Assembly (NCBI GenBank): GCA_964057225.1
Contig: CAXKVF010000087.1
Coordinates: 162,936-226,935 of the forward strand
DNA length: 64,000 bases
Direction: 5' to 3'
From: Auanema rhodensis
Taxonomy: Eukaryota; Nematoda; Chromadorea; Rhabditida; Rhabditidae
Shown here in pieces: positions 1 through 10,384 of this stretch. The first letter of the stretch is position 1. Every line of letters begins with the position of its first letter. The translations under genes were made by a program, and so were the position numbers. The notes under the pieces are model-generated. The model saw only the letters and a list, made by a program, of their open reading frames with translations, did no database searches and was not told the origin of the DNA.

Positions 1-21
1 GTAACCATGACTTTGAAATTT

Positions 22-92
22 ACGTGAACTTTAATTTATGCTAATTAAATGTACACGTGATGTGCACTTGGTATGTAACTCGCTTCACGTGA
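22..92 (+). other. Three ACGTGA motifs spaced 33 and 32 bp in each monomer
   Basis: ACGTGA occurs at monomer positions 22-27, 55-60 and 87-92. In each case it is followed after 10 to 12 bases by ATGC or ATGT. The spacing is close to three helical turns. This may be a relic of an ancestral 32-33-bp sub-repeat, or only short-motif coincidence; the intervening bases are otherwise weakly similar. The pattern recurs in nearly every monomer because the array is homogenised. Confidence 0.6.
30..49 (+). repeat. AT-rich dyad TTTAATT-6-AATTAAA, representative monomer
   Basis: Perfect 7-bp inverted arms at 30-36 and 43-49 flank the 6-bp spacer TATGCT. The 37A monomers change only the first spacer base and keep the arms. 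The c41-t42-a43 region varies rarely (43G at 31193 and 33129, 47G at 45631 and 45807, 49T at 48275, 49331 and 52321). Short dyads like this are noted in centromeric satellites lacking a CENP-B box; function here is inferred only. Confidence 0.6.
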
Positions 93-93
93 A
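54..93 (+). promoter_or_regulatory. Paired CACGTG (G-box/E-box core) sites, representative monomer
   Basis: Each monomer carries CACGTG at 54-59 and again at 86-91, the second inside the perfect 10-bp palindrome TTCACGTGAA (84-93). CACGTG is the core bound by bHLH and bZIP factors (plant G-box, animal E-box, yeast Cbf1). On the minus strand the first site reads ATCACGTG. With over 350 monomers the window holds roughly 720 such hexamers. Whether any protein uses them is not shown. Disruptions I found are few: 408, 5014, 6040, 10966, 13608, 14840, 15544, 53386, 58519. Confidence 0.45.
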
Positions 94-143
94 AGATAAA
101 GAGATGCGGTTTTCAAAATTAGATTCCCCATGTCCATATTAGT

Positions 144-160
144 CTAAAAACAAATTTTTA
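144..160 (+). other. A-tract cluster, representative
   Basis: An A5 run at 146-150 is followed at once by A3T5 at 152-159, the strongest AT tract of the monomer. Such tracts stiffen or bend DNA and may help nucleosome phasing on a 176-bp unit. Variants inside it include 146G (TCTGAAAA), 146C (TCTCAAAA), 150G (AAAAGC) and an extended A8 run near 40628 where the C at 151 became A. Confidence 0.5.
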
Positions 161-172
161 TTGATATTGCTT

Positions 173-185
173 CATGGTAACCATG
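173..185 (+). repeat. Junction hairpin CATGGT-A-ACCATG, representative
   Basis: A 13-bp inverted repeat with perfect 6-bp arms and a single central A spans each monomer junction (positions 173-176 and 1-9 of the next). It contains GGTAACC. Breaks in it are rare: 4400 (CATCG), 14612 and 15316 (A4 to C, giving GGTACC), 63154 (GTAATC) and 63330 (GTAGCC). It could extrude as a small cruciform or serve as a recombination register; both ideas are inference. Confidence 0.65.
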
Positions 186-352
186 ACTTTGAAATTTACG
201 TGAACTTTAATTTATGCTAATTAAATGTACACGTGATGTGCACTTGGTATGTAATTCGCTTCACGTGAAAGATAAAGAGATGCGGTTTTCAAAATTAGAT
301 TCCCCATGTCCATATTAGTCTAAAAACAAATTTTTATTGATATTGGTGCATG

Positions 353-1232
353 GTAACCATGACTTTGAAATTTACGTGAACTTTAATTTATGCTAATTAA
401 ATGTACATGTGATGTGCACTTGGTATGTAACTCGCTTCACGTGAAAGAAGAAGAGATGCGGTTTTCAAAATTAGATTCCCCATGTCCATATTAGTCTAAG
501 AACAAATTTTTATTGATATTGGTTCATGGTAACCATGACTTTGAAATTTACGTGAACTTTAATTTATGCTAATTAAATGTACACGTGATGTGCACTTGGT
601 ATGTAACTCGCTTCACGTGAAAGATAAAGAGATGCGGTTTTCAAAATTAGATTCCCCATGTCCATATTAGTCTAAAAACAAATTTTTATTGATATTGGTG
701 CATGGTAACCATGACTTTGAAATTTACGTGAACTTTAATTTATGCTAATTAAATGTACACGTGATGTGCACTTGGTATGTAACTCGCTTCACGTGAAAGA
801 TGAAGAGATGCGGTTTTCAAAATTAGATTTCCCATGTCCATATTAGTCTAAAAACAAATTTTTATTGATATTGGTGCATGGTAACCATGACTTTGAAATT
901 TACGTGAACTTTAATTTATGCTAATTAAATGTACACGTGATGTGCACTTGGTATGTAACTCGCTTCACGTGAAAGATGAAGAGATGCGGTTTTCAAAATT
1001 AGATTCCCCATGTCCATATTAGTCTAAAAACAAATTTTTATTGATATTGGTGCATGGTAACCATGACTTTGAAATTTACGTGAACTTTAATTTATGCTAA
1101 TTAAATGTACACGTGATGTGCACTTGGTATGTAACTCGCTTCACGTGAAAGATGAAGAGATGCGGTTTTCAAAATTAGATTCCCCATGTCCATATTAGTC
1201 TAAAAACAAATTTTTATTGATATTGGTTCATG
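353..1232 (+). repeat. Monomer run with GAAGAAG/GATGAAG variants
   Basis: The monomer at 353 carries 56T, 97A/98G and an altered AAGAAC tract. Those at 705, 881 and 1057 carry 98G (GATGAAG), and the one at 705 also 126T (ATTTCCC). The same 97A/98G type reappears from 10.6 to 14.2 kb, a whole number of monomers away, which shows variant classes are shared over at least 10 kb. Confidence 0.7.
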
Positions 1233-3520
1233 GTAACCATGACTTTGAAATTTACGTGAACTTTAATTTATGCTAATTAAATGTACACGTGATGTGCACT
1301 TGGTATGTAACTCGCTTCACGTGAAAGATAAAGAGATGCGGTTTTCAAAATTAGATTCCCCATGTCCATATTAGTCTAAAAACAAATTTTTATTGATATT
1401 GGTGCATGGTAACCATGACTTTGAAATTTACGTGAACTTTAATTTATGCTAATTAAATGTACACGTGATGTGCACTTGGTATGTAACTCGCTTCACGTGA
1501 AAGATAAAGAGATGCGGTTTTCAAAATTAGATTCCCCATGTCCATATTAGTCTAAAAACAAATTTTTATTGATATTGGTGCATGGTAACCATGACTTTGA
1601 AATTTACGTGAACTTTAATTTATGCTAATTAAATGTACACGTGATGTGCACTTGGTATGTAACTCGCTTCACGTGAAAGATAAAGAGATGCGGTTTTCAA
1701 AATTAGATTCCCCATGTCCATATTAGTCTAAAAACAAATTTTTATTGATATTGGTTCATGGTAACCATGACTTTGAAATTTACGTGAACTTTAATTTATG
1801 CTAATTAAATGTACACGTGATGTGCACTTGGTATGTAACTCGCTTCACGTGAAAGATAAAGAGATGCGGTTTTCAAAATTAGATTCCCCATGTCCATATT
1901 AGTCTAAAAACAAATTTTTATTGATATTGGTTCATGGTAACCATGACTTTGAAATTTACGTGAACTTTAATTAATGCTAATTAAATGTACACGTGATGTG
2001 CACTTGGTATGTAACTCGCTTCACGTGAAAGATAAAGAGATGCGGTTTTCAAAATTAGATTCCCCATGTCCATATTAGTCTAAAAACAAATTTTTATTGA
2101 TATTGGTTCATGGTAACCATGACTTTGAAATTTACGTGAACTTTAATTTATGCTAATTAAATGTACACGTGATGTGCACTTGGTATGTAACTCGCTTCAC
2201 GTGAAAGATAAAGAGATGCGGTTTTCAAAATTAGATTCCCCATGTCCATATTAGTCTAAAAACAAATTTTTATTGATATTGCTTCATGGTAACCATGACT
2301 TTGAAATTTACGTGAACTTTAATTTATGCTAATTAAATGTACACGTGATGTGCACTTGGTATGTAACTCGCTTCACGTGAAAGATAAAGAGATGCGGTTT
2401 TCAAAATTAGATTCCCCATGTCCATATTAGTCTAAAAACAAATTTTTATTGATATTGGTTCATGGTAACCATGACTTTGAATTTTACGTGAACTTTAATT
2501 TATGCTAATTAAATGTACACGTGATGTGCACTTGGTATGTAACTCGCTTCACGTGAAAGATAAAGAGATGCGGTTTTCAAAATTAGATTCCCCATGTCCA
2601 TATTAGTCTAAAAACAAATTTTTATTGATATTGCTTCATGGTAACCATGACTTTGAAATTTACGTGAACTTTAATTAATGCTAATTAAATGTACACGTGA
2701 TGTGCACTTGGTATGTAACTCGCTTCACGTGAAAGATAAAGAGATGCGGTTTTCAAAATTAGATTCCCCATGTCCATATTAGTCTAAAAACAAATTTTTA
2801 TTGATATTGCTTCATGGTAACCATGACTTTGAAATTTACGTGAACTTTAATTTATGCTAATTAAATGTACACGTGATGTGCACTTGGTATGTAACTCGCT
2901 TCACGTGAAAGATAAAGAGATGCGGTTCTCAAAATTAGATTCCCCATGTCCATATTAGTCTAAAAACAAATTTTTATTGATATTGGTTCATGGTAACCAT
3001 GACTTTGAAATTTACGTGAACTTTAATTTATGCTAATTAAATGTACACGTGATGTGCACTTGGTATGTAACTCGCTTCACGTGAAAGATAAAGAGATGCG
3101 GTTTTCAAAATTAGATTCCCCATGTCCATATTAGTCTAAAAACAAATTTTTATTGATATTGCTTCATGGTAACCATGACTTTGAAATTTACGTGAACTTT
3201 AATTTATGCTAATTAAATGTACACGTGATGTGCACTTGGTATGTAACTCGCTTCACGTGAAAGATAAAGAGGTGCGGTTTTCAAAATTAGAATCCCCATG
3301 TCCATATTAGTCTAAAAACAAATTTTTATTGATATTGGTTCATGGTAACCATGACTTTGAAATTTACGTGAACTTTAATTTATGCTAATTAAATGTACAC
3401 GTGATGTGCACTTGGTATGTAACTCGCTTCACGTGAAAGATAAAGAGATGCGGTTTTCAAAATTAGATTCCCCATGTCCATATTAGTCTAAAAACAAATT
3501 TTTATTGATATTGGTTCATG

Positions 3521-4224
3521 GTAACCATGACTTTGAAATTTACGTGAACTTTAATTTATGCTAATTAAATGTACACGTGATGTGCACTTGGTATGTAACT
3601 CGCTTCACGTGAAAGATAAAGAGATGCGGTTTTCAAAATTAGATTCCCCATGTCCATATTAGTCTAAAAACAAATTTTTATTGATATTAGTTCATGGTAA
3701 CCATGACTTTGAAATTTACGTGAACTTTAATTTATGCTAATTAAATGTACACGTGATGTGCACTTGGTATGTAACTCGCTTCACGTGAAAGATAAAGAGA
3801 TGCGGTTTTCAAAATTAGAATCCCCATGTCCATATTAGTCTAAAAACAAATTTTTATTGATATTGGTTCATGGTAACCATGACTTTGAAATTTACGTGAA
3901 CTTTAATTTATGCTAATTAAATGTACACGTGATGTGCACTTGGTATGTAACTCGCTTCACGTGAAAGATAAAGAGATGCGGTTTTCAAAATTAGATTCCC
4001 CATGTCCATATTAGTCTAAAAACAAATTTTTATTGATATTAGTTCATGGTAACCATGACTTTGAAATTTACGTGAACTTTAATTTATGCTAATTAAATGT
4101 ACACGTGATGTGCACTTGGTATGTAACTCGCTTCACGTGAAAGATAAAGAGATGCGGTTTTCAAAATTAGAATCCCCATGTCCATATTAGTCTAAAAACA
4201 AATTTTTATTGATATTGGTTCATG
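3521..4224 (+). repeat. Two-monomer higher-order repeat, two copies (352 bp each)
   Basis: Monomers at 3521 and 3873 both end TATTAGTTCATGG (170A), a rare junction. The ones after them, at 3697 and 4049, both carry AGAATCCCC (124A). The pair is therefore repeated exactly at 352-bp spacing. A further 124A monomer stands at 3169, just upstream, next to a 104G change. Confidence 0.85.
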
Positions 4225-5984
4225 GTAACCATGACTTTGAAATTTACGTGAACTTTAATTTATGCTAATTAAATGTACACGTGATGTGCACTTGGTATGT
4301 AACTCGCTTCACGTGAAAGATAAAGAGATGCGGTTTTCAAAATTAGATTCCCCATGTCCATATTAGTCTAAAAACAAATTTTTATTGATATTGGTGCATC
4401 GTAACCATGACTTTGAAATTTACGTGAACTTTAATTTATGCTAATTAAATGTACACGTGATGTGCACTTGGTATGTAACTCGCTTCACGTGAAAGATAAA
4501 GAGATGCGGTTTTCAAAATTAGATTCCCCCTGTCCATATTAGTCTAAAAACAAATTTTTATTGATATTGGTTCATGGTAACCATGACTTTGAAATTTACG
4601 TGAACTTTAATTTATGCTAATTAAATGTACACGTGATGTGCACTTGGTATGTAACTCGCTTCACGTGAAAGATAAAGAGATGCGGTTTTCAAAATTAGAT
4701 TCCCCCTGTCCATATTAGTCTAAAAACAAATTTTTATTGATATTGCTTCATGGTAACCATGACTTTGAAATTTACGTGAACTTTAATTTATGCTAATTAA
4801 ATGTACACGTGATGTGCACTTGGTATGTAACTCGCTTCACGTGAAAGATAAAGAGATGCGGTTTTCAAAATTAGATTCCCCATGTCCATATTAGTCTAAA
4901 AACAAATTTTTATTGATATTGGTTCATGGTAACCATGACTTTGAAATTTACGTGAACTTTAATTTATGCTAATTAAATGTACACGTGATGTGCACTTGGT
5001 ATGTAACTCGCTTTACGTGAAAGATAAAGAGATGCGGTTTTCAAAATTAGATTCCCCATGTCCATATTAGTCTAAAAACAAATTTTTATTGATATTGGTG
5101 CATGGTAACCATGACTTTGAAATTTACGTGAACTTTAATTTATGCTAATTAAATGTACACGTGATGTGCACATGGTATGTAACTCGCTTCACGTGAAAGA
5201 TGAAGAGATGCGGTTTTCAAAATTAGATTCCCCATGTCCATATTAGTCTAAAAACAAATTTTTATTGATATTGGTTCATGGTAACCATGACTTTGAAATT
5301 TACGTGAACTTTAATTTATGCTAATTAAATGTACACGTGATGTGCACTTGGTATGTAACTCGCTTCACGTGAAAGATAAAGAGATGCGGTTTTCAAAATT
5401 AGATTCCCCATGTCCATATTAGTCTAAAAACAAATTTTTATTGATATTGGTGCATGGTAACCATGACTTTGAAATTTACGTGAACTTTAATTTATGCTAA
5501 TTAAATGTACACGTGATGTGCACTTGGTATGTAACTCGCTTCACGTGAAAGATAAAGAGATGCGGTTTTCAAAATTAGATTCCCCATGTCCATATTAGTC
5601 TAAAAACAAATTTTTATTGATATTGGTGCATGGTAACCATGACTTTGAAATTTACGTGAACTTTAATTTATGCTAATTAAATGTACACGTGATGTGCACT
5701 TGGTATGTAACTCGCTTCACGTGAAAGATAAAGAGATGCGTTTTTCAAAATTAGATTCCCCATGTCCATATTAGTCTAAAAACAAATTTTTATTGATATT
5801 GGTTCATGGTAACCATGACTTTGAAATTTACGTGAACTTTAATTTATGCTAATTAAATGTACACGTGATGTGCACTTGGTATGTAACTCGCTTCACGTGA
5901 AAGATAAAGAGATGCGGTTTTCAAAATTAGATTCCCCATGTCCATATTAGTCTAAAAACAAATTTTTATTGATATTGGTTCATG

Positions 5985-8096
5985 GTAACCATGACTTTGA
6001 AATTTACGTGAACTTTAATTAATGCTAATTAAATGTACATGTGATGTGCACTTGGTATGTAACTCGCTTCACGTGAAAGATAAAGAGATGCGGTTTTCAA
6101 AATTAGATTCCCCATGTCGATATTAGTCTAAAAACAAATTTTTATTGATATTGCTTCATGGTAACCATGACTTTGAAATTTACGTGAACTTTAATTTATG
6201 CTAATTAAATGTACACGTGATGTGCACTTGGTATGTAACTCGCTTCACGTGAAAGATAAAGAGATGCGGTTTTCAAAATTAGATTCCCCATGTCCATATT
6301 AGTCTAAAAACAAATTTTTATTGATATTGGTTCATGGTAACCATGACTTAGAATTTTACGTGAACTTTAATTTATGCTAATTAAATGTACACGTGATGTG
6401 CACTTGGTATGTAACTCGCTTCACGTGAAAGATAAAGAAATGCGGTTTTCAAAATTAGATTCCCCATGTCCATATTAGTCTAAAAACAAATTTTTATTGA
6501 TATTGGTGCATGGTAACCATGACTTTGAAATTTACGTGAACTTTAATTTATGCTAATTAAATGTACACGTGATGTGCACTTGGTATGTAACTCGCTTCAC
6601 GTGAAAGATAAAGAGATGCGGTTTTCAAAATTAGATTCCCCATGTCCATATTAGTCTAAAAGCAAATTTTTATTGATATTGGTTCATGGTAACCATGACT
6701 TTGAATTTTACGTGAACTTTAATTTATGCTAATTAAATGAACACGTGATGTGCACTTGGTATGTAACTCGCTTCACGTGAAAGATGAAGAGATGCGGTTT
6801 TCAAAATTAGATTCCCCATGTCCATATTAGTCTAAAAACAAATTTTTATTGATATTGGTGCATGGTAACCATGACTTTGAAATTTACGTGAACTTTAATT
6901 TATGCTAATTAAATGTACACGTGATGTGCACTTGGTATGTAACTCGCTTCACGTGAAAGATAAAGAGATGCGGTTTTCAAAATTAGATTCCCCATGTCCA
7001 TATTAGTCTAAAAACAAATTTTTATTGATATTGGTTCATGGTAACCATGACTTTGAAATTTACGTGAACTTTAATTAATGCTAATTAAATGTACACGTGA
7101 TGTGCACTTGGTATGTAACTCGCTTCACGTGAAAGATAAAGAGATGCGGTTTTCAAAATTAGATTCCCCATGTCCATATTAGTCTAAAAACAAATTTTTA
7201 TTGATATTGCTTCATGGTAACCATGACTTTGAAATTTACGTGAACTTTAATTTATGCTAATTAAATGTACACGTGATGTGCACTTGGTATGTAACTCGCT
7301 TCACGTGAAAGATAAAGAGATGCGGTTTTCAAAATTAGATTCCCCATGTCCATATCAGTCTAAAAACAAATTTTTATTGATATTGGTTCATGGTAACCAT
7401 GACTTTGAATTTTACGTGAACTTTAATTTATGCTAATTAAATGTACACGTGATGTGCACTTGGTATGTAACTCGCTTCACGTGAAAGATAAAGAAATGCG
7501 GTTTTCAAAATTAGATTCCCCATGTCCATATTAGTCTAAAAACAAATTTTTATTGATATTGGTGCATGGTAACCATGACTTTGAAATTTACGTGAACTTT
7601 AATTTATGCTAATTAAATGTACACGTGATGTGCACTTGGTATGTAACTCGCTTCACGTGAAAGATAAAGAGATGCGGTTTTCAAAATTAGATTCCCCATG
7701 TCCATATTAGTCTAAAAGCAAATTTTTATTGATATTGGTTCATGGTAACCATGACTTTGAATTTTACGTGAACTTTAATTTATGCTAATTAAATGAACAC
7801 GTGATGTGCACTTGGTATGTAACTCGCTTCACGTGAAAGATAAAGAGATGCGGTTTTCAAAATTAGATTCCCCATGTCCATATTAGTCTAAAAACAAATT
7901 TTTATTGATATTGGTGCATGGTAACCATGACTTTGAAATTTACGTGAACTTTAATTTATGCTAATTAAATGTACACGTGATGTGCACTTGGTATGTAACT
8001 CGCTTCACGTGAAAGATAAAGAGATGCGGTTTTCAAAATTAGATTCCCCATGTCCATATTAGTCTAAAAACTAATTTTTATTGATATTGGTTCATG
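5985..8096 (+). repeat. Six-monomer higher-order repeat, two copies (1056 bp), third partial
   Basis: Copies run 5985-7040 and 7041-8096. Shared markers at 1056-bp offset: 37A (6021, 7077, and again 8133), 18T with 103A (6353/6439 and 7409/7495), AAAAGC 150G (near 6661 and 7717), and 52A ATGAACAC (6738, 7794). Private changes separate the copies: copy 1 has 56T, TCGA near 6119, CTTAG near 6350 and 98G near 6785; copy 2 has TATCAG near 7356 and CTAATT near 8072. A third copy starts at 8097 but is shortened by two monomers before 8.6 kb. Confidence 0.88.
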
Positions 8097-10384
8097 GTAA
8101 CCATGACTTTGAAATTTACGTGAACTTTAATTAATGCTAATTAAATGTACACGTGATGTGCACTTGGTATGTAACTCGCTTCACGTGAAAGATAAAGAGA
8201 TGCGGTTTTCAAAATTAGATTCCCCATGTCCATATTAGTCTAAAAACAAATTTTTATTGATATTGCTTCATGGTAACCATGACTTTGAAATTTACGTGAA
8301 CTTTAATTTATGCTAATTAAATGTACACGTGATGTGCACTTGGTATGTAACTCGCTTCACGTGAAAGATAAAGAGATGCGGTTTTCAAAATTAGATTCCC
8401 CATGTCCATATTAGTCTAAAAGCAAATTTTTATTGATATTGGTTCATGGTAACCATGACTTTGAATTTTACGTGAACTTTAATTTATGCTAATTAAATGA
8501 ACACGTGATGTGCACTTGGTATGTAACTCGCTTCACGTGAAAGATAAAGAAATGCGGTTTTCAAAATTAGATTCCTCATGTCCATATTAGTCTAAAAACA
8601 AATTTTTATTGATATTGGTTCATGGTAACCATGACTTTGAAATTTACGTGAACTTTAATTTATGCTAATTAAATGTACACGTGATGTGCACTTGGTATGT
8701 AACTCGCTTCACGTGAAAGATAAAGAGATGCGGTTTTCAAAATTAGATTCCCCATGTCCATATTAGTCTAAAAACAAATTTTTATTGATATTGCTTCATG
8801 GTAACCATGACTTTGAAATTTACGTGAACTTTAATTTATGCTAATTAAATGTACACGTGATGTGCACTTGGTATGTAACTCGCTTCACGTGAAAGATAAA
8901 GAGATGCGGTTTTCAAAATTAGATTCCCCCTGTCCATATTAGTCTAAAAACAAATTTTTATTGATATTGCTTCATGGTAACCATGACTTTGAAATTTACG
9001 TGAACTTTAATTTATGCTAATTAAATGTACACGTGATGTGCACTTGGTATGTAACTCGCTTCACGTGAAAGATAAAGAGATGCGGTTTTCAAAATTAGAT
9101 TCCCCATGTCCATATTAGTCTAAAAACAAATTTTTATTGATATTGGTGCATGGTAACCATGACTTTGAAATTTACGTGAACTTTAATTTATGCTAATTAA
9201 ATGTACACGTGATGTGCACTTGGTATGTAACTCGCTTCACGTGAAAGATAAAGAGATGCGGTTTTCAAAATTAGATTCCCCATGTCCATATTAGTCTAAA
9301 AACAAATTTTTATTGATATTGGTTCATGGTAACCATGACTTTGAAATTTACGTGAACTTTAATTTATGCTAATTAAATGTACACGTGATGTGCACTTGGT
9401 ATGTAACTCGCTTCACGTGAAAGATAAAGAGATGCGGTTTTCAAAATTAGATTCCCCATGTCCATATTAGTCTAAAAACAAATTTTTATTGATATTGCTT
9501 CATGGTAACCATGACTTTGAAATTTACGTGAACTTTAATTTATGCTAATTAAATGTACACGTGATGTGCACTTGGTATGTAACTCGCTTCACGTGAAAGA
9601 TAAAGAGATGCGGTTTTCAAAATTAGATTCCCCATGTCCATATTAGTCTAAAAACAAATTTTTATTGATATTGCTTCATGGTAACCATGACTTTGAAATT
9701 TACGTGAACTTTAATTTATGCTAATTAAATGTACACGTGATGTGCACTTGGTATGTAACTCGCTTCACGTGAAAGATAAAGAGATGCGGTTTTCAAAATT
9801 AGATTCCCCATGTCCATATTAGTCTAAAAACAAATTTTTATTGATATTGGTTCATGGTAACCATGACTTTGAAATTTACGTGAACTTTAATTTATGCTAA
9901 TTAAATGTACACGTGATGTGCACTTGGTATGTAACTCGCTTCACGTGAAAGATAAAGAGATGCGGTTTTCAAAATTAGATTCCCCATGTCCATATTAGTC
10001 TAAAAACAAATTTTTATTGATATTGGTTCATGGTAACCATGACTTTGAAATTTACGTGAACTTTAATTTATGCTAATTAAATGTACACGTGATGTGCACT
10101 TGGTATGTAACTCGCTTCACGTGAAAGATAAAGAGATGCGGTTTTCAAAATTAGATTCCCCATGTCCATATTAGTCTAAAAACAAATTTTTATTGATATT
10201 GGTTCATGGTAACCATGACTTTGAAATTTACGTGAACTTTAATTTATGCTAATTAAATGTACACGTGATGTGCACTTGGTATGTAACTCGCTTCACGTGA
10301 AAGATAAAGAGATGCGGTTTTCAAAATTAGATTCCCCATGTCCATATTAGTCTAAAAACAAATTTTTATTGATATTGGTGCATG

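Larger units (their letters stand above)
1..176 (+). repeat. Reference satellite monomer (176 bp)
   Basis: This first copy is essentially the consensus and sets the numbering used in all other entries. Order of landmarks: GTAACC (1-6), GAAATTTACG (15-24), first ACGTGA (22-27), AT dyad (30-49), first CACGTG (54-59), GTGCAC (62-67), second CACGTG inside a 10-bp palindrome (84-93), AGAGATGCGG (100-109), TTTTCAAAA (110-118), CCCCATG (126-132), A5 tract (146-150), A3T5 tract (152-159), and the variable junction at 170-172 before CATG. CpG dinucleotides fall at 23, 56, 81, 88 and 107. The start is arbitrary. It coincides with a junction-spanning GGTAACC (a BstEII-type site), so a 176-bp digestion ladder is expected. 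Confidence 0.97.

Noticed and set aside
54-61. Yeast CDEI-like ATCACGTG on the minus strand
   Set aside because: It matches the short consensus, but there is no CDEII/CDEIII context, and point centromeres do not sit in 176-bp satellite arrays. Kept only as part of the CACGTG observation.
7254-7436. 60-codon open reading frame on the + strand
   Set aside because: It exists only because one T-to-C change (TATTAG to TATCAG near 7356) removes the usual stop in a single monomer. The reading frame shifts by two bases per 176-bp unit, neighbouring monomers are closed, and the peptide has no recognisable domain.
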